Assembly (NCBI GenBank): GCA_004009845.1
Contig: RMBW01000026.1
Span: 186,001 to 250,000 of the forward strand
Reading direction: 5' to 3'
Source of the DNA: Davidsoniella eucalypti
Taxonomy: Eukaryota; Ascomycota; Sordariomycetes; Microascales; Ceratocystidaceae
DNA length: 64,000 nt
Each line of letters opens with the position of its first letter. Within the stretch, counting starts at the first letter, position 1. Shown in pieces: positions 12,407 to 24,000 of this stretch. The position numbers and the translations under genes were made by a program. The notes below the pieces were generated by a model. The model made no database searches and was not told where the DNA came from. It was given only the letters and a program-made list of their open reading frames with translations.

Positions 12407-13043
12407 CCCTCGATCAACGTTGCTGGATATGATTAGTGACTAAAGTCTATAACATGATAGTACGCCTAAAAAAACTTGGCCAATTTAGAGGGAAAGATGA
12501 TTGTGCAATAAGACCTGGATCCTCCCTAACTGTCTCTTTACCTGCGTGATGTGGAAGATATGTGCGATAAATTGCCAGCACGTCTCCCGAGCGCTGGGTC
12601 TCTAAATTTGGCATGCAGTAACAAGAGCTCAAGATACATCTTAGGTAGGAGAATGACATACTGAGTCTATGCCAAGATACCCGAAAGAAACACTCAAGGA
12701 CACCGGAATTCTTACTATATCAGAAGAGCAGCGTTTGGAAGATCAGAAAGCTACAAATGTGCAGTTAGAAGAAGAAAGCCAGAGAAACGGTGGTCATCCG
12801 GGTGGGCCCGAGGCAAAGGAAAAGCGAAGTGGTGTGCTTGATAAGGCAGGACGTAACTCTCTAACATGTCAATTAGAATTCGAGATATCTTGAGAGTACG
12901 GTACGTTTCCAGTTGACTTTTCTGTGAATGTAGTCTCATGGTCACGATGAAAGTGTCGGCCCCCTTGTGAAGCAAGTTGCACTTTCTTATCAACAGATCG
13001 TTACTATAGGATAGATGGACTTCGAATACTAAAGTATCATATA
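12407..13043. other. Gap between two decayed coding blocks
   Basis: Only a plus-strand frame at 12669-12893 (74 codons from a real ATG, hydrophilic and Glu/Lys-rich, with SEEQRLEDQKATNVQLEEES) is notable. It has no recognisable domain and could be chance or another gene remnant. No RT-core sequence was found here, so the retroelement relic appears to end at about 12406. Confidence 0.3.
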
Positions 13044-14100
13044 CTAAACGTAACTGTAACCTCTACACTTTTCTAGTCCACCACCTTTGCTGGTTAGTTT
13101 CTTCCCCGTGATGTTGAAACGAGCAATGTCTTCCGTCACAGACTCTATAGTTTGTGGTTCACCAGCGGGAGGTGCTTTGTCACTGTCGGGAATTCGAAGT
13201 GTCAATAAAGAAGATCAACAAAGTGGAATCTCGTGACATCACTCCATGTTGACGAGGTATTTTTAACAATGATGGAGTGACGCCACTCGAATTTAGACGT
13301 AGCAGGACCATATTGGCGAAGGATATCTTTGAGAAGCTCATGGTTGTGAGTGATCATTATCACAATAGCAGGATTCCGAGTGCAAACCTCTAAGTTTTCA
13401 GTATATTCCTTCTTTTCTTTACTCGACAACGCCAGCCACTTCAAAGTATAGTTCGGGAGTGTTTGTCGGGGTCTTCAACGGGTTGCTCTTGATATCAGAC
13501 GAATCGAATATCTTTTGATCTATAAAAGGGTAATCCATTTGTCGATATAGCTCTTTTCTATCTGCGGGTTTAGCCTTCTGATAACATGTTGATTGTCCTT
13601 GATTGCGGCTCCACGTATTTCAGTGAGGCTCATGAGTTGATTTAATAGAATAAATGCACCGCCCTTCTCTTGATATTTGGCGAGCTCCATGACACCCAAA
13701 ATTGGCACTCGAGAGATCGATCGCTGGATGGTTCACGCCTTCGGGATATTGTTCACTGAGCCGTTTCAGAGCGAATGTTTCTCCGACTTAGGAGGTTGGA
13801 TATAAATATCAGCTTTTCATGCATTATGTTTTCAGCACAGTGGATGGTATTTTGCCAACGATCAGCAAACATGGTGAAGTCTTTCGGTGCGCTGTTTGGG
13901 AGAAGAAGAAGGCGGTACAATGGGAATGTTAACCAGAGTTTGCGATGGATGTGGTAAAGACAAGCAGACTCATTGATGCAATCCTCGATGGACTCTGCGG
14001 CAAGACATTCAACGCAGAATTCAGCCAGCGTCTCATTCTCTCCGAATCATTGGGAGCGATGTCAACAAATGCGGGCCTAGTTTTGTAACTTTGATTAGAA
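13044..14100 (-). pseudogene. Frameshifted remnant of an unrecognised protein-coding gene
   Basis: Reading the minus strand from about 14100 to 13044, protein-like segments follow each other in changing frames: a 97-codon stretch open from 14046 to a TGA at 13753 (contains RWQNTIHCAENIMHEKLIFI), then a short piece with ALKRLSEQYPEGVNHPAIDL, then SRVPILGVMELAKYQEKGGA to a stop at 13520, then MDYPFIDQKIFDSSDIKSN, then KEKKEYTENLEVCTRNPAIV to a stop at 13202, and finally LTLRIPDSDKAPPAGEPQTI to TAG at 13044. The segments abut or overlap in order, as expected for one ORF broken by several indels. I do not recognise the family, and it does not look like a gag protein. It lies on the same strand as the retroelement relic, so both may belong to one decaying insertion or degraded region. 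Confidence 0.5.
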
Positions 14101-14716
14101 AACTAAAATGATAGATGATATCAAGGCTTTGATGATAATGACCGATGTGAAAGATAGTTTCAATGATGTTTAGTGTATTGTGCGACAGGTGTGTATTATA
14201 TCAGCTTCAAAGTTATCAAAGGATGCCAGCATAATAGATATATTCTACATTATCAAATGGTAGGAACCGGAGAAGCAAATGTACGCAGTGTCGTTTGAAA
14301 AGTAGAAGGTAGGAAAGAGACTAGATTATTTCATTCATTCAATGCAGTAATAACTGCATACGGTAGATTTTATTCATAGCAAATCGACAACTCAAGACTG
14401 GCAAGTTCAAAAACAGAAAACGGCCGCTATCGATAACACAAAAAGCAAGGCGACCAAGAAAAGAAATACCCAAAAGAAACGCCAAATCCCAGCAGCTACC
14501 CAAAGATAACAATTAGTTTCTATATATCCAAAAAGAAACAGTATCGTCAGGACGTGCAAAGAAAGAACAAACTGTTCTTTCCTTGTGAAAATGATAACAA
14601 GAATAATAAATCCAGGCAAACACTACTTTGTTGTCCGTCCCAAAACCCGCAAACCCTAGTATCCCAAATATACCGTTAACCGTGTTCCCCGCGACAACTT
14701 ATAAAGTCAAGTCGTC
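14101..14716. other. Intergenic region 3' of the Cmr1-like gene
   Basis: This short AT-rich stretch holds the 3' flank of the regulator gene to the right (minus strand). The 70-codon minus-strand frame at 14407-14619 is hydrophobic, Phe/Leu-rich and without support. Nothing else is seen. Confidence 0.45.
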
Positions 14717-17700
14717 CTATTTGATAAACGCCCATTCATTGTTCAATGCTCTTAGCTTTCTTTTCAGCCCATCGCCCATCCTAGTACTTAGGCCTTCGTC
14801 AATCATCATACTACCATACTGCACGATTTCCAATGCCTGGTCGAGGCGCACGTGATTTGCTCCATTGCCAACACTCAACATCGGCGTGCTATCAGCACCG
14901 GACCGTAAATACGAGGCCATTGCGTCTTCAGGAAGCACTTGATCAATGAAAACGATAGTGCTGCTCGGCGAAGATGCCATCGCCGATGCCATTGACTCTG
15001 GAGATGAGCATGGCGGCATCTTGATCGGCGGCGAGGGCTGCGAATTTGGAGAAGCCTGTGCCGATCCGGCACCACCAGGCCCAGTACTGGCCTTGACAGG
15101 CGAGGAACTACTGCGGCGGTGACCAAAGATGCCGGTATCGTACTTGGAAGTAATAGCACTGCCCCATAGAATCAGTGTGGCACGGTACAAGGCCGTAGAC
15201 CACCATGCCGGCCGTCTGTCGACCGCCATAGAGCGCACTAGGCGGAAGACTTGACCACAGTGGAAGATGGCTTCCGTTTTGTCGGTGATGCACTTCTTCT
15301 GTTTCTGACCTACGTTCCAAAGAGCGTCCAGGCCTTCCTTGCGTGCCAGTTTCTCAATCTCCAAGAAGTCTGTCACAGAGTTGAGGCACAGCAGGTGATA
15401 GATCACCAAGCTAGTCTTGCACGAGTGATCCAGAGGATTAGCTTTGAACACCGGCATAGCGAGGTCGTACCATTTGCGCAGAAGACCTTGTGTTTCCTCT
15501 AGACGTGCCATCGTGCTGTCTCTTGTTATCGAGTTAGACGGCCAGGCTGGCGACATCATGGTCTCTGAAAAGCAGGCCAATAGCTGACGTACATGACCTA
15601 GAGTAGCCTGGATAGGATGCAATAGCAGGCGCATGTGAATTGGCGTGAGAGTCAACTGATGTGATGAGATGTTGTCATGCAGGAAGTCCTGGAATAAGTC
15701 GTACAACGAGACCGACATGGAACTATCCTGTAGCAGCAATCCCTGGCCATTAGCCGACGACGAGCAGCCATAGATGCTCTCGACACCAGCCGCCCAATTG
15801 ATGGCGGTAGTTGCGCCCCAGAGAAGCTCGGGACTAGGCATATGGCGATGCAGATCAGTCACCGAGAGCATAGGGTTCGTGTCATGGAACAAGGCTAGCT
15901 CTTGATCTATCATGACCCAATTGTAGACGAGACGATTCTTCATCTCAATCTGCATCCACTCGTGCCATTGTAGATCGATACTAGTTGAGGCATCCAACTG
16001 CGCATAGCGCGGCTGTTGAGCCTCCAGCATACCGGCGTGACGTAGCATAGACAAGTACATGCCGCGTTGGCCCATGGCAATGTCCATCAGCCACTTGTCG
16101 CCGCTCCAAGCACCCAGAATGGTGAAGAGAAGTGCTGAACGCAGCGCAATAGGGTCTGCTGAAAACTCGACGTTCTTCTCGATGGTATCGAAGAGCGAGA
16201 TGCGGCAGGTCTCCGTCAGGCCGGCCGCTAGGTAGCGTGCCTGCGTCATGGGTACACCCGAAGCACCCTGTGCAATCATGAGAAGCACTAGGAGCGTCGA
16301 TGTCTGGTTGCTCATAAGCATCTCATTAACATCGATGAGGCCGGCGGCTGACAATGGAAAGTATGCTGATAAACTGCGCACGTAGCTCTTGAGGAAATAC
16401 TCGAGTATGTTGTTTGGCGGTAGGACAATGAAGTTGAAGTCTGACGAGTTGTTGATGCCCGCCTTTGTAGCACCTGCTAAGCTTCCACGGTGGATGTCAA
16501 GTGCTTTGTGCAGATATGACTGGGTGATGGCTAGCATACGATCTCTTGTGGCCTGTGTCAGAGGCTTGACGGTGGTCTGGTCGGTCATGCCCCATTGCTG
16601 ATATCCCGTCTCCAGGCACTTTTCAAGGGCAGTCCAGTGGCCCTCTAGCTTGGACTTTTGTTCAAGGCATTCTAGGTGCATGATTGCGGTGCGTGGGCAG
16701 TTCCCAGAGTATGTTGGTGCTGTACACCGTGCCAATGGCCAGGCACTCTCAGCATGGATGACAACCTCAAACTCCTCAATGGTCTCACCCATACCAGGAG
16801 TCACGGTAGAGGTATCAATGGCTTTGAACTGGTTATCGAACTCGTTTGTTGACATTATGCTAGTGCCCCGTGTATGAATGGAGCCCCGAGAAGACGTGCT
16901 ACTCCCAGCCAGCATCTCACTTCCTGGCGACAAGTCATCTATGCCTGAAAAGCACGGCATGGGGATATCATTGTGTGGAAGTGATGGCAGACCGTGTGAA
17001 TACATAGCCAGACTATCGAGGGTGTAATCTGCGCCAGCCCACATGAGATCACCGTATGATGTGTCCGGCGAGACAAAGGGCCCAGCACCTATCTGTATAA
17101 ACTCGTCTATGCTGCCTGAAGACGGCAGCTTTGGGCTATGTTGCTTTCTAGATGTTGGCGATGCATGCTCTGGTAGAATGTTTGCTGGCGAACCATTAGA
17201 CTGTGAAGCCGAGACTGCATTTACATTTGTTGCTGCTTGTACAAGTTGCTGTTGTTGCTGTTGCTGATCGGCCACCTTCAACCCCTCAACGTTCAAAAAG
17301 GGCATCTGAGGCACTTGTATCTGTTGTTGTTGCTGTTGCTTGGCAGCCTGTGCCAACAAGGCATTGGTCACAGCATTGCTAGAAGCTTGAGCAGCTCGCA
17401 TGGCGGCTTTGGATGAGCGACGAGCAAACCGCGCCGCGCACGGCAGGTTTTTGTCGGCGCAGCGCGAACAAGGCACACGCTTGTCACAGCCCGTTTTGGC
17501 ATTGGCGCAGTTCTGGCAAGCAATAGGCGTGCGGCCGGTCACACTAGGAAGGCCATTGGGCGTAGAGCTGAGAGGATCTTGTGCCTCATGGTATGTAGAA
17601 TGGTGTCGTTGCAGAAGATCACTAAGGAACACATACAAATAACGTATCAGCGGATCGGCATTCTTTCGAAGACACTACAGGACAGAGGAAGGTCTCGATG

Positions 17701-18249
17701 TTCACGATATCATTTGGTGATGGGAATAAAGAAGGAGCACTGTGAAGGATGACGAAAAGGGTCGAAACATCGAGCCAATATCAAGTTCGGAGATGGGATG
17801 CCAGTGTTGCCAGCAGATATCAGCCTCAGCTGAAGCTATGCCGGGTGGTGATTCTTCATATGGCAGTAGATTTACAAGGCAACGATGATCGACCCTGTCT
17901 CCCGGGGCAGAAGATAATGACATGAGGAATATTGGGATAGCATATAACTAGCGTATCTGCTAGCATATGGCGCATCGAAGCTCAACGCGTAGCAGAAAAC
18001 AGAAGAGAGGAGAAACTCACCGGCGAGTGAATGATAAGTGGCATCCAGAGCAGCGATGTGGCTTGACGTTGGTGTCTATGGTGATCAATCTTAAGTCAGC
18101 TCACGATACAGGCTAGACTTCAATAGACCAAAGGAACATATCAACATGCTGGGCTAGTAGGTTAGGGTAAACTTACGTGTGGGAATGTGCCTCTCGAGAT
18201 GTTCTTTGCGTGTGAATTCCTTACCACAATAGGCACAATAGACAGGCAT
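14717..18249 (-). CDS. Cmr1/Pig1-like transcription factor (two C2H2 fingers + Zn2Cys6)
   Basis: Exons 18249-18177, 18075-18021 and 17621-14717 give 1010 aa, close to the usual length of Cmr1/Pig1 (about 1000). Finger 1 is C5-C8-H21-H25; finger 2 is C33-C36-H49-H54. A complete Zn2Cys6 cluster follows: C78, C81, C88, C94, C97, C104. Both introns lie in the finger region, and the splice joints restore the linker THTNVKPHRC and the FTRRDLLQRH segment exactly, which fixes the model. Poly-Gln runs lie around residues 130-160; the middle of the protein matches the fungal-specific TF domain region. This architecture is the hallmark of Cmr1 (Colletotrichum), Pig1 (Magnaporthe) and Smr1 (Botrytis), nuclear activators of DHN-melanin genes, but related C2H2+C6 subfamilies exist with other targets. 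Intron 2 is 399 nt, long for a fungus. A (GAA)n tract lies in the leader. Confidence 0.85.
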
Positions 18250-18310
18250 TATGGCAGAAGGCGATTGATTTCACTTTCCAGAGACGATACTAGAAATTAT
18301 GACTAGATAA

Positions 18311-18342
18311 AGAGAAGAAGAAGAAGAAGAAGAAGAAGAAAA
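18311..18342. repeat. (GAA)n microsatellite in the Cmr1-like gene leader
   Basis: About nine consecutive GAA triplets on the plus strand, 60-90 nt upstream of the regulator start codon. On the transcribed strand this is a CTT-rich pyrimidine tract in the promoter or 5' UTR. Its length may vary between strains. Confidence 0.9.
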
Positions 18343-20995
18343 AGAAGGCCGGAGAAACAAGTAGGTACAAAAATAGCGAGAGTAAAGGAGCAGAAACGAA
18401 GCTGCACCCAGTGAAGAGAAATCTCTATAAACAAAAAAAGCTAACAGAGTCTACGCAGTGACGTCGACAATACTATGTATGGGCTTGAGTATTAGCAGGC
18501 AGATACTCGGTGATGGTTCGTAGGGACTTGAATCGTGAAAGTGAAGGGTAGATGGATATTATAAGTGCACTACAAGCATCACTGATAGATGTATATCTAT
18601 AAATATACGCATGGATAACTAAGGCACGGATGTCGTAGAGTGAAGTGAGCTCAGATAAGCGGTAGCATTGGTTATAAGTAGACGGATGACTGGCAGTATA
18701 TAGTGGAAAGTATCCGGAGAAGTATGCGACAGGAGGAAAGATAAAGGAAAGAGGGAAGGCAAGCTTCTTACATAGATCACAAAGTAAAGAGGCAGTGAGA
18801 AAGAGATAGATAAAAAAGATAGAAGATGTGTCGGCGGCAGTAGACAAGGCAACGAAAGGGCTGGGTTGAATACGGGGATCCTGGAGGTCATATAAGACGG
18901 CGGCAGCCAGGCGATGAAGACGAGGGGCCAGAAGAACTAAGAACTAGCAGAGCTAAAGGCAGTAAGAGAGGCCCAAGCTAGAACGAACTACAGCTGGAAA
19001 TGAAGCTATGGTAACACTTGTTGTCGGTTGAAAAGACAGAGAGAAAGCTGGGCTGGTCGATATCCTGTCTGCTGCTCAAAGAGACGAGAGCGTTATATTA
19101 TGTAGAAAAGGCCACAATAACACAGTAATCCGCAGATGAAGCAGGTGTATATGTATGAGACGCACGGTAATATGTGTATAATAAGAAGAATATGTGATCA
19201 CGCAGTGAACATGCAATAGACAAAAGAAACAGTACAGGAATAAGCTATCTCAACTGACAGCGTTAGAAACCAAGCCAAAGCAAAAGGCAAAGATCCAGAA
19301 GCAAAGGTAGATTTACGGGAATCAAATATATATGGGGAAGGAAGAAACCAAGTACTAAATAGCCAGCTAATCGGCAGGAAAAGAATCTCTGACAACAAGC
19401 TGGAGAATATGCAAAAGCTCTACTGAACCGTAAATCAAGATGTGAATCTTCTACTAATGCCAATACCAGCACTAGATCAAGACAAACAGGACTAGTTTCG
19501 TCTTAATCAAGATATATAGAGATAAATTCATTTTATTTAACAAAGGATGGTCACAGCCCAAATGGGGGAACCAAACCCAGAAGATAAATAAGACCGGTAT
19601 AAAATCTTTGAAAATAGCGTATTTAAGAAAGCAGGAATAACTAACAGGAATAAAAGATAACAATAAAATCAAGTAACAAGTACATATATCAGTGACCAGA
19701 CGGCCTACCCATTAGAAACCGTTTCTTCAGACTCTCCAAAAAGGACCCAGAGTACCACGGACTGCATATCGACAATACTGATTCTCTGTGCCCGGTTCGA
19801 GGCAGCATCTTCTATTTGAAGTGTCTGTATAGACAGCTCATGGAAAAAAAGGCCATGCACGGCTATAGACAATCTGCTCGGGATCCAGTCAAGCCGAGCA
19901 GGTCATGATTTCCCCTTCTAGGCTTCTAGCCGTGCTGAACTGTACTGTGCCGGCGCAAGGGGATCCAAGCCGAGGAATAATGTGGAAAAAAGGGCCAAGA
20001 GACAACCTGCGTTCCTCTGTATTTGTGCATATAGTAGCGTTTATAGGGCCCGCTAGCAGCTAATTCCAACTCACTGAGAGAAAGACGGTAGGGGGGACTT
20101 ACAGGTCACTTGCTCTAAATATGGAAAGCAAAAACAAAAATCTCAGCACGTTATGCCTAGCGTTTACGAGACTTGGTTTCTGTTCCTGACTCTAGCAGTT
20201 TTCCTTTCACCTAACGACAGAGTATAACAACCCTCTTTTCTTCTATGATCCTTTCTGTTCAGACTAAAGTTGCTTAACTCCGCTCCAGCACTAGGGATCT
20301 CTATTTTTCCTTGTTTAGCTTCGTTTTGTCTTTCTTTTTTCCAGTTTTGTTTTTTTGCTAGACGTTAGTTCAGACAAGTCTTTTTTTTCTTTTTCTTTTG
20401 TATTCTCTCCCTGTGTCTGGCTTATAGCACAAAGGTCAGAATTCTGTTTCTAAACTGACCAAACCAGCGCCTTAGCCGGCACTGCTGATACCAAGAGTCT
20501 TTCTCCTTGGTATTCAGGCCAGATCCAGGAGCCGTTGAAATTTGACGCCCGCCTGGCCTATAGTTTCTCTTGCTACCTTCTGCCCTCGAAATCCTCTTCT
20601 GGCTCGATTCAGGTCGAGATCGTCTCTTCTTGATTTCAGCCCGCGCCGTTTAGCTTGATGCTGGTGTGCAACTCATGTTCGACCTCTTCTCTTTTGGGCC
20701 AGTCCCTAGAAATAGGCGGTGATGCTTGGCCATTGTATCCCACTTTCCACTTTTCGTCTTCCAACATGCATTACATACACGCCCTCGGCCTCTTTTGTGT
20801 TTATTCTCGTAAAATCTGTAAAATATGCAGTGCTGCTGGAGAGACTTCGAGTGCTCGTCCAGTACGTAGGAACAAAGGGACGCTTGAGTAGTATCTACCA
20901 GATATTCCTAGACAGCCTCAGCAGCAACCCACTTGTCTGTATCTGAAGTGCATCTACTAGATGCTACCGTGGCCGTCATGTTGACATCTTTCACA

Positions 20996-21013
20996 TATGT
21001 ATGTACATACATA
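20996..21013. repeat. 18-bp perfect palindrome
   Basis: TATGTATGTACATACATA reads the same on both strands and could be bound by a dimeric protein or form a cruciform. Similar but imperfect TACAT/ATGTA tracts occur at many places in the gene-poor region, so it may be only low-complexity sequence. Confidence 0.8.
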
Positions 21014-24000
21014 GATGTCCATGCTTCTGGACGACTCCTGTCTCCTTGGGAACTCGAGTGACAAGAAGCAGAAAAACACCTACGATGCTGCTCAAAAGGT
21101 GCAGGCATCAAGCTCCTGCTGTCAGTGCCAGAAAACACTACCAGGCCCTATAACCTGCTATAATTATATCGAGGGCACTGAGAAATCCACGGAATTGCTC
21201 TAGCGTTTCTGCACGCCACCCCCCTAGCGGTTTCTGTTTGATTATGCACCCCCATGTCTATCTGTATTTTATTCTTTTTACGTCTTATTTTGTCCTGTCG
21301 AACTTGTTGCCTTTTCGTTTATGGTAGTAGTGCTATTAATGTGAACATCACCCCCCTCCGTGTCCGTGTCAAGTAGTCTGTTCTTCCTATTTTCTCGGCC
21401 CGGCCTCGGGACCCGCGAACCGGCCGGGATGCTCCTTGATATCTTAGTACTAGGACCCAGCAAGTGGACGGCAGTCGGTATTAGTGTCAGTAGCAGTCTT
21501 TATTCTCTCTTGTTCTTCCGTTCTTTCTCTTCTTCCCTCATTCCTGTGAGCCCTCATCGTGACGCTTAAGTCCTATAGCCTCAGAGCTAGAGCAATTCCA
21601 GTTGTTCCCCGTAAAGATGAGGAAACAAAGGACGAGCCCTTGCACAAAGCCAGCGGGTCGATATAGGCCACAAAGACACCAATTAACAAGAAGTAGGCTG
21701 CCCAGTGCTGTGCTCAGATATGAATTCACATTTGTGTGCCCTACACACACATCAACCAGGCGGCTAAGTGTGCAATATTCTTGTTGGGTAACTCACAAAA
21801 TACACAACCGAAAAAAAAAGAGCATGTGTGGGTGGACAAAACCGCCTAGGCTCAGCGTCCAAGACACTCCCTTCACACTACTTATCACTACGCTGCAGAA
21901 ACACCGCTATTTCTGCTTGTTGTTGGTGCTACTATCAGCACAATTCCGGAGGCTTATGATCGACAATCACCCTCCTTTTACTACCCATGCGTCCCCTTTT
22001 GGGAAAGGGAAGGGCATGAACCTATAGGTTGGCACACAGATTTCTTTTCGAAAGCCGAACGGTGTGTGAAACAAGGCGTAAAGATCTTTTCAATATCACT
22101 TCTTCTGCATACATGTATATAGTATGTACATGCAGTTATATGGGTTTCGGGTCAATATACACCATTCTGAGAGATATAGTATGCAGCCCTTATCGTTCTC
22201 TTGGTTCCAGCAGAGGTGCTATTGTCCTCATAAAGTGATCCACTGCAGATCGTTTGAGTACAATATGGCAGCTATACCACAACGCCTCCCATTGCAATAA
22301 TGCAATAATGCGGTGCTAGCGAGATAAGTCAAAGACCTTTTCCCTGGCAAAAGCTACAAACCCATCAGCAGCAATTCATTACGCCGATAACATCTATATT
22401 CCATTCTCTTATGCCAAAGCACACCCGCCCTTTTCAAGGCTTGCTTACATTGATAGCATACATTGATAGATCAACAGATATCAAGCTAGTTACAACGATG
22501 GGGCGCCAATATATCACAGGAAATCTAAATGAGCAAACAAGCCCGACTCAAATACAAACTTCAAGTTACCATAGCTTTTTGTTCCTCGTCAGCCTCATTC
22601 AAATGTATCCAGCTATGACTCGTAACATGTTACTTGTCTAGCCGTCCTGTGCGGCTTTCTAGATCACCATAAACTTCTTTTATCTGGGAATCCCATTCAG
22701 CTCATTCAAGTCACAAGCACCAAACATGATGTCACACATCAAGCGTTAGAGCACAGTAACCCAAAAAGCATATTTCTTTGCTCTGACCTGCAGTATGCTG
22801 AAAGACAACCGAAAAACAACAGCCAAACCAGCGGTTTTCTTGGCTCAGCTCTAAAAGCTGATTCGACGGGGCTATTAAGACAACGCCTCTTGGTCTGAAC
22901 ACCAAGAAACAGTTGTACCCTTTCTATCGTTTTTTTTTTTGCTCCGGTTTCTGTTACCCTAACAGAAATCCCAACCTTCTTTGATTCTCCTCAATGCAAC
23001 TTTGATACAGACAACCAGGTAGCGCAAGAATAGCGGTTGAAGTACTACAACTTGCCCGGGCACAAAACCCCTAACAGGCAATGTATCATAGTCTTCAGAA
23101 CCATAGGGTTAGGGTGTGGGACTCACCTTTATATTTCGACCTCTTCTGGCTACCTGCTGATTTATTTGTCTTTTTTCGGATGATTCGGTAGGTTTCATTG
23201 GGTGTACTGATCCAAGGCCTAGATCTTGTACAAGTCTTCTGCATCTCGCCTTGCTACCTCAACTCTGGCTAACTATAGGTTCCCTTTTCATTGTGTTTTG
23301 TGTCTTGTCTTGAAGTCTTCCCAGCTCTCTATTTGACTTGTCCACCGTATCTCATCTCAAAGACAAGCAAAAGAAGACGCAGAAGCACCGTATAGCTACC
23401 AAGTCTCAATTATTAAGTGTTACAAATGGCTTGGTAATCTACTTTAAAGCAATGTTATAGAATTCTGAGAAACTGGAATAGAAGTCGCCAAGGGAACACC
23501 ACATGTCTAGCCACAGTCAGTCATTCTACTTCATCAATTAAATGTGAAGTCAGAGAGACCAACCAACCAATCACACTATGTTGTGTTAGTCAGCAGTGAT
23601 ACAATGTCTTACTCCGTGTAAATACTGTATGATTTAACATATTGGCTTGAAACTAGTACAATCACGATATACAGGTATATCATTTCTTTTTTTCAATACT
23701 CGCGTTGATTGCTGTATATAACATCGTCTCCTCAACTCACCAAGAAGAGAATATTCCGGGAAAAGGAGAGTTCTCAAAGTCGCCAGCAAAGACATGCATA
23801 TCCTTTTCTAGTTGCTGACCAGAACTGAACTTACTGGCCGCAGGCTGATATTCTCAACCAAACTCTGCCTCATAATCATGTGCCGTGTATCTATAAATAT
23901 GTTCTATGCATGTACTTATGTATATAATGTAGATTCCATCCTGATAAGTGCTATACTCAATACATGTAGGTCTCTCTACCACCCTACATCCAGGCACAAG

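Noticed and set aside
22955..23244. Minus-strand ATG frame (MQKTCTRSRPWIST...) with a GTGAGT donor and open sequence after possible acceptors
   Set aside because: One possible intron is only 34 nt and the other (56 nt) has its branch site too close to the donor; no domain and no homology evidence.
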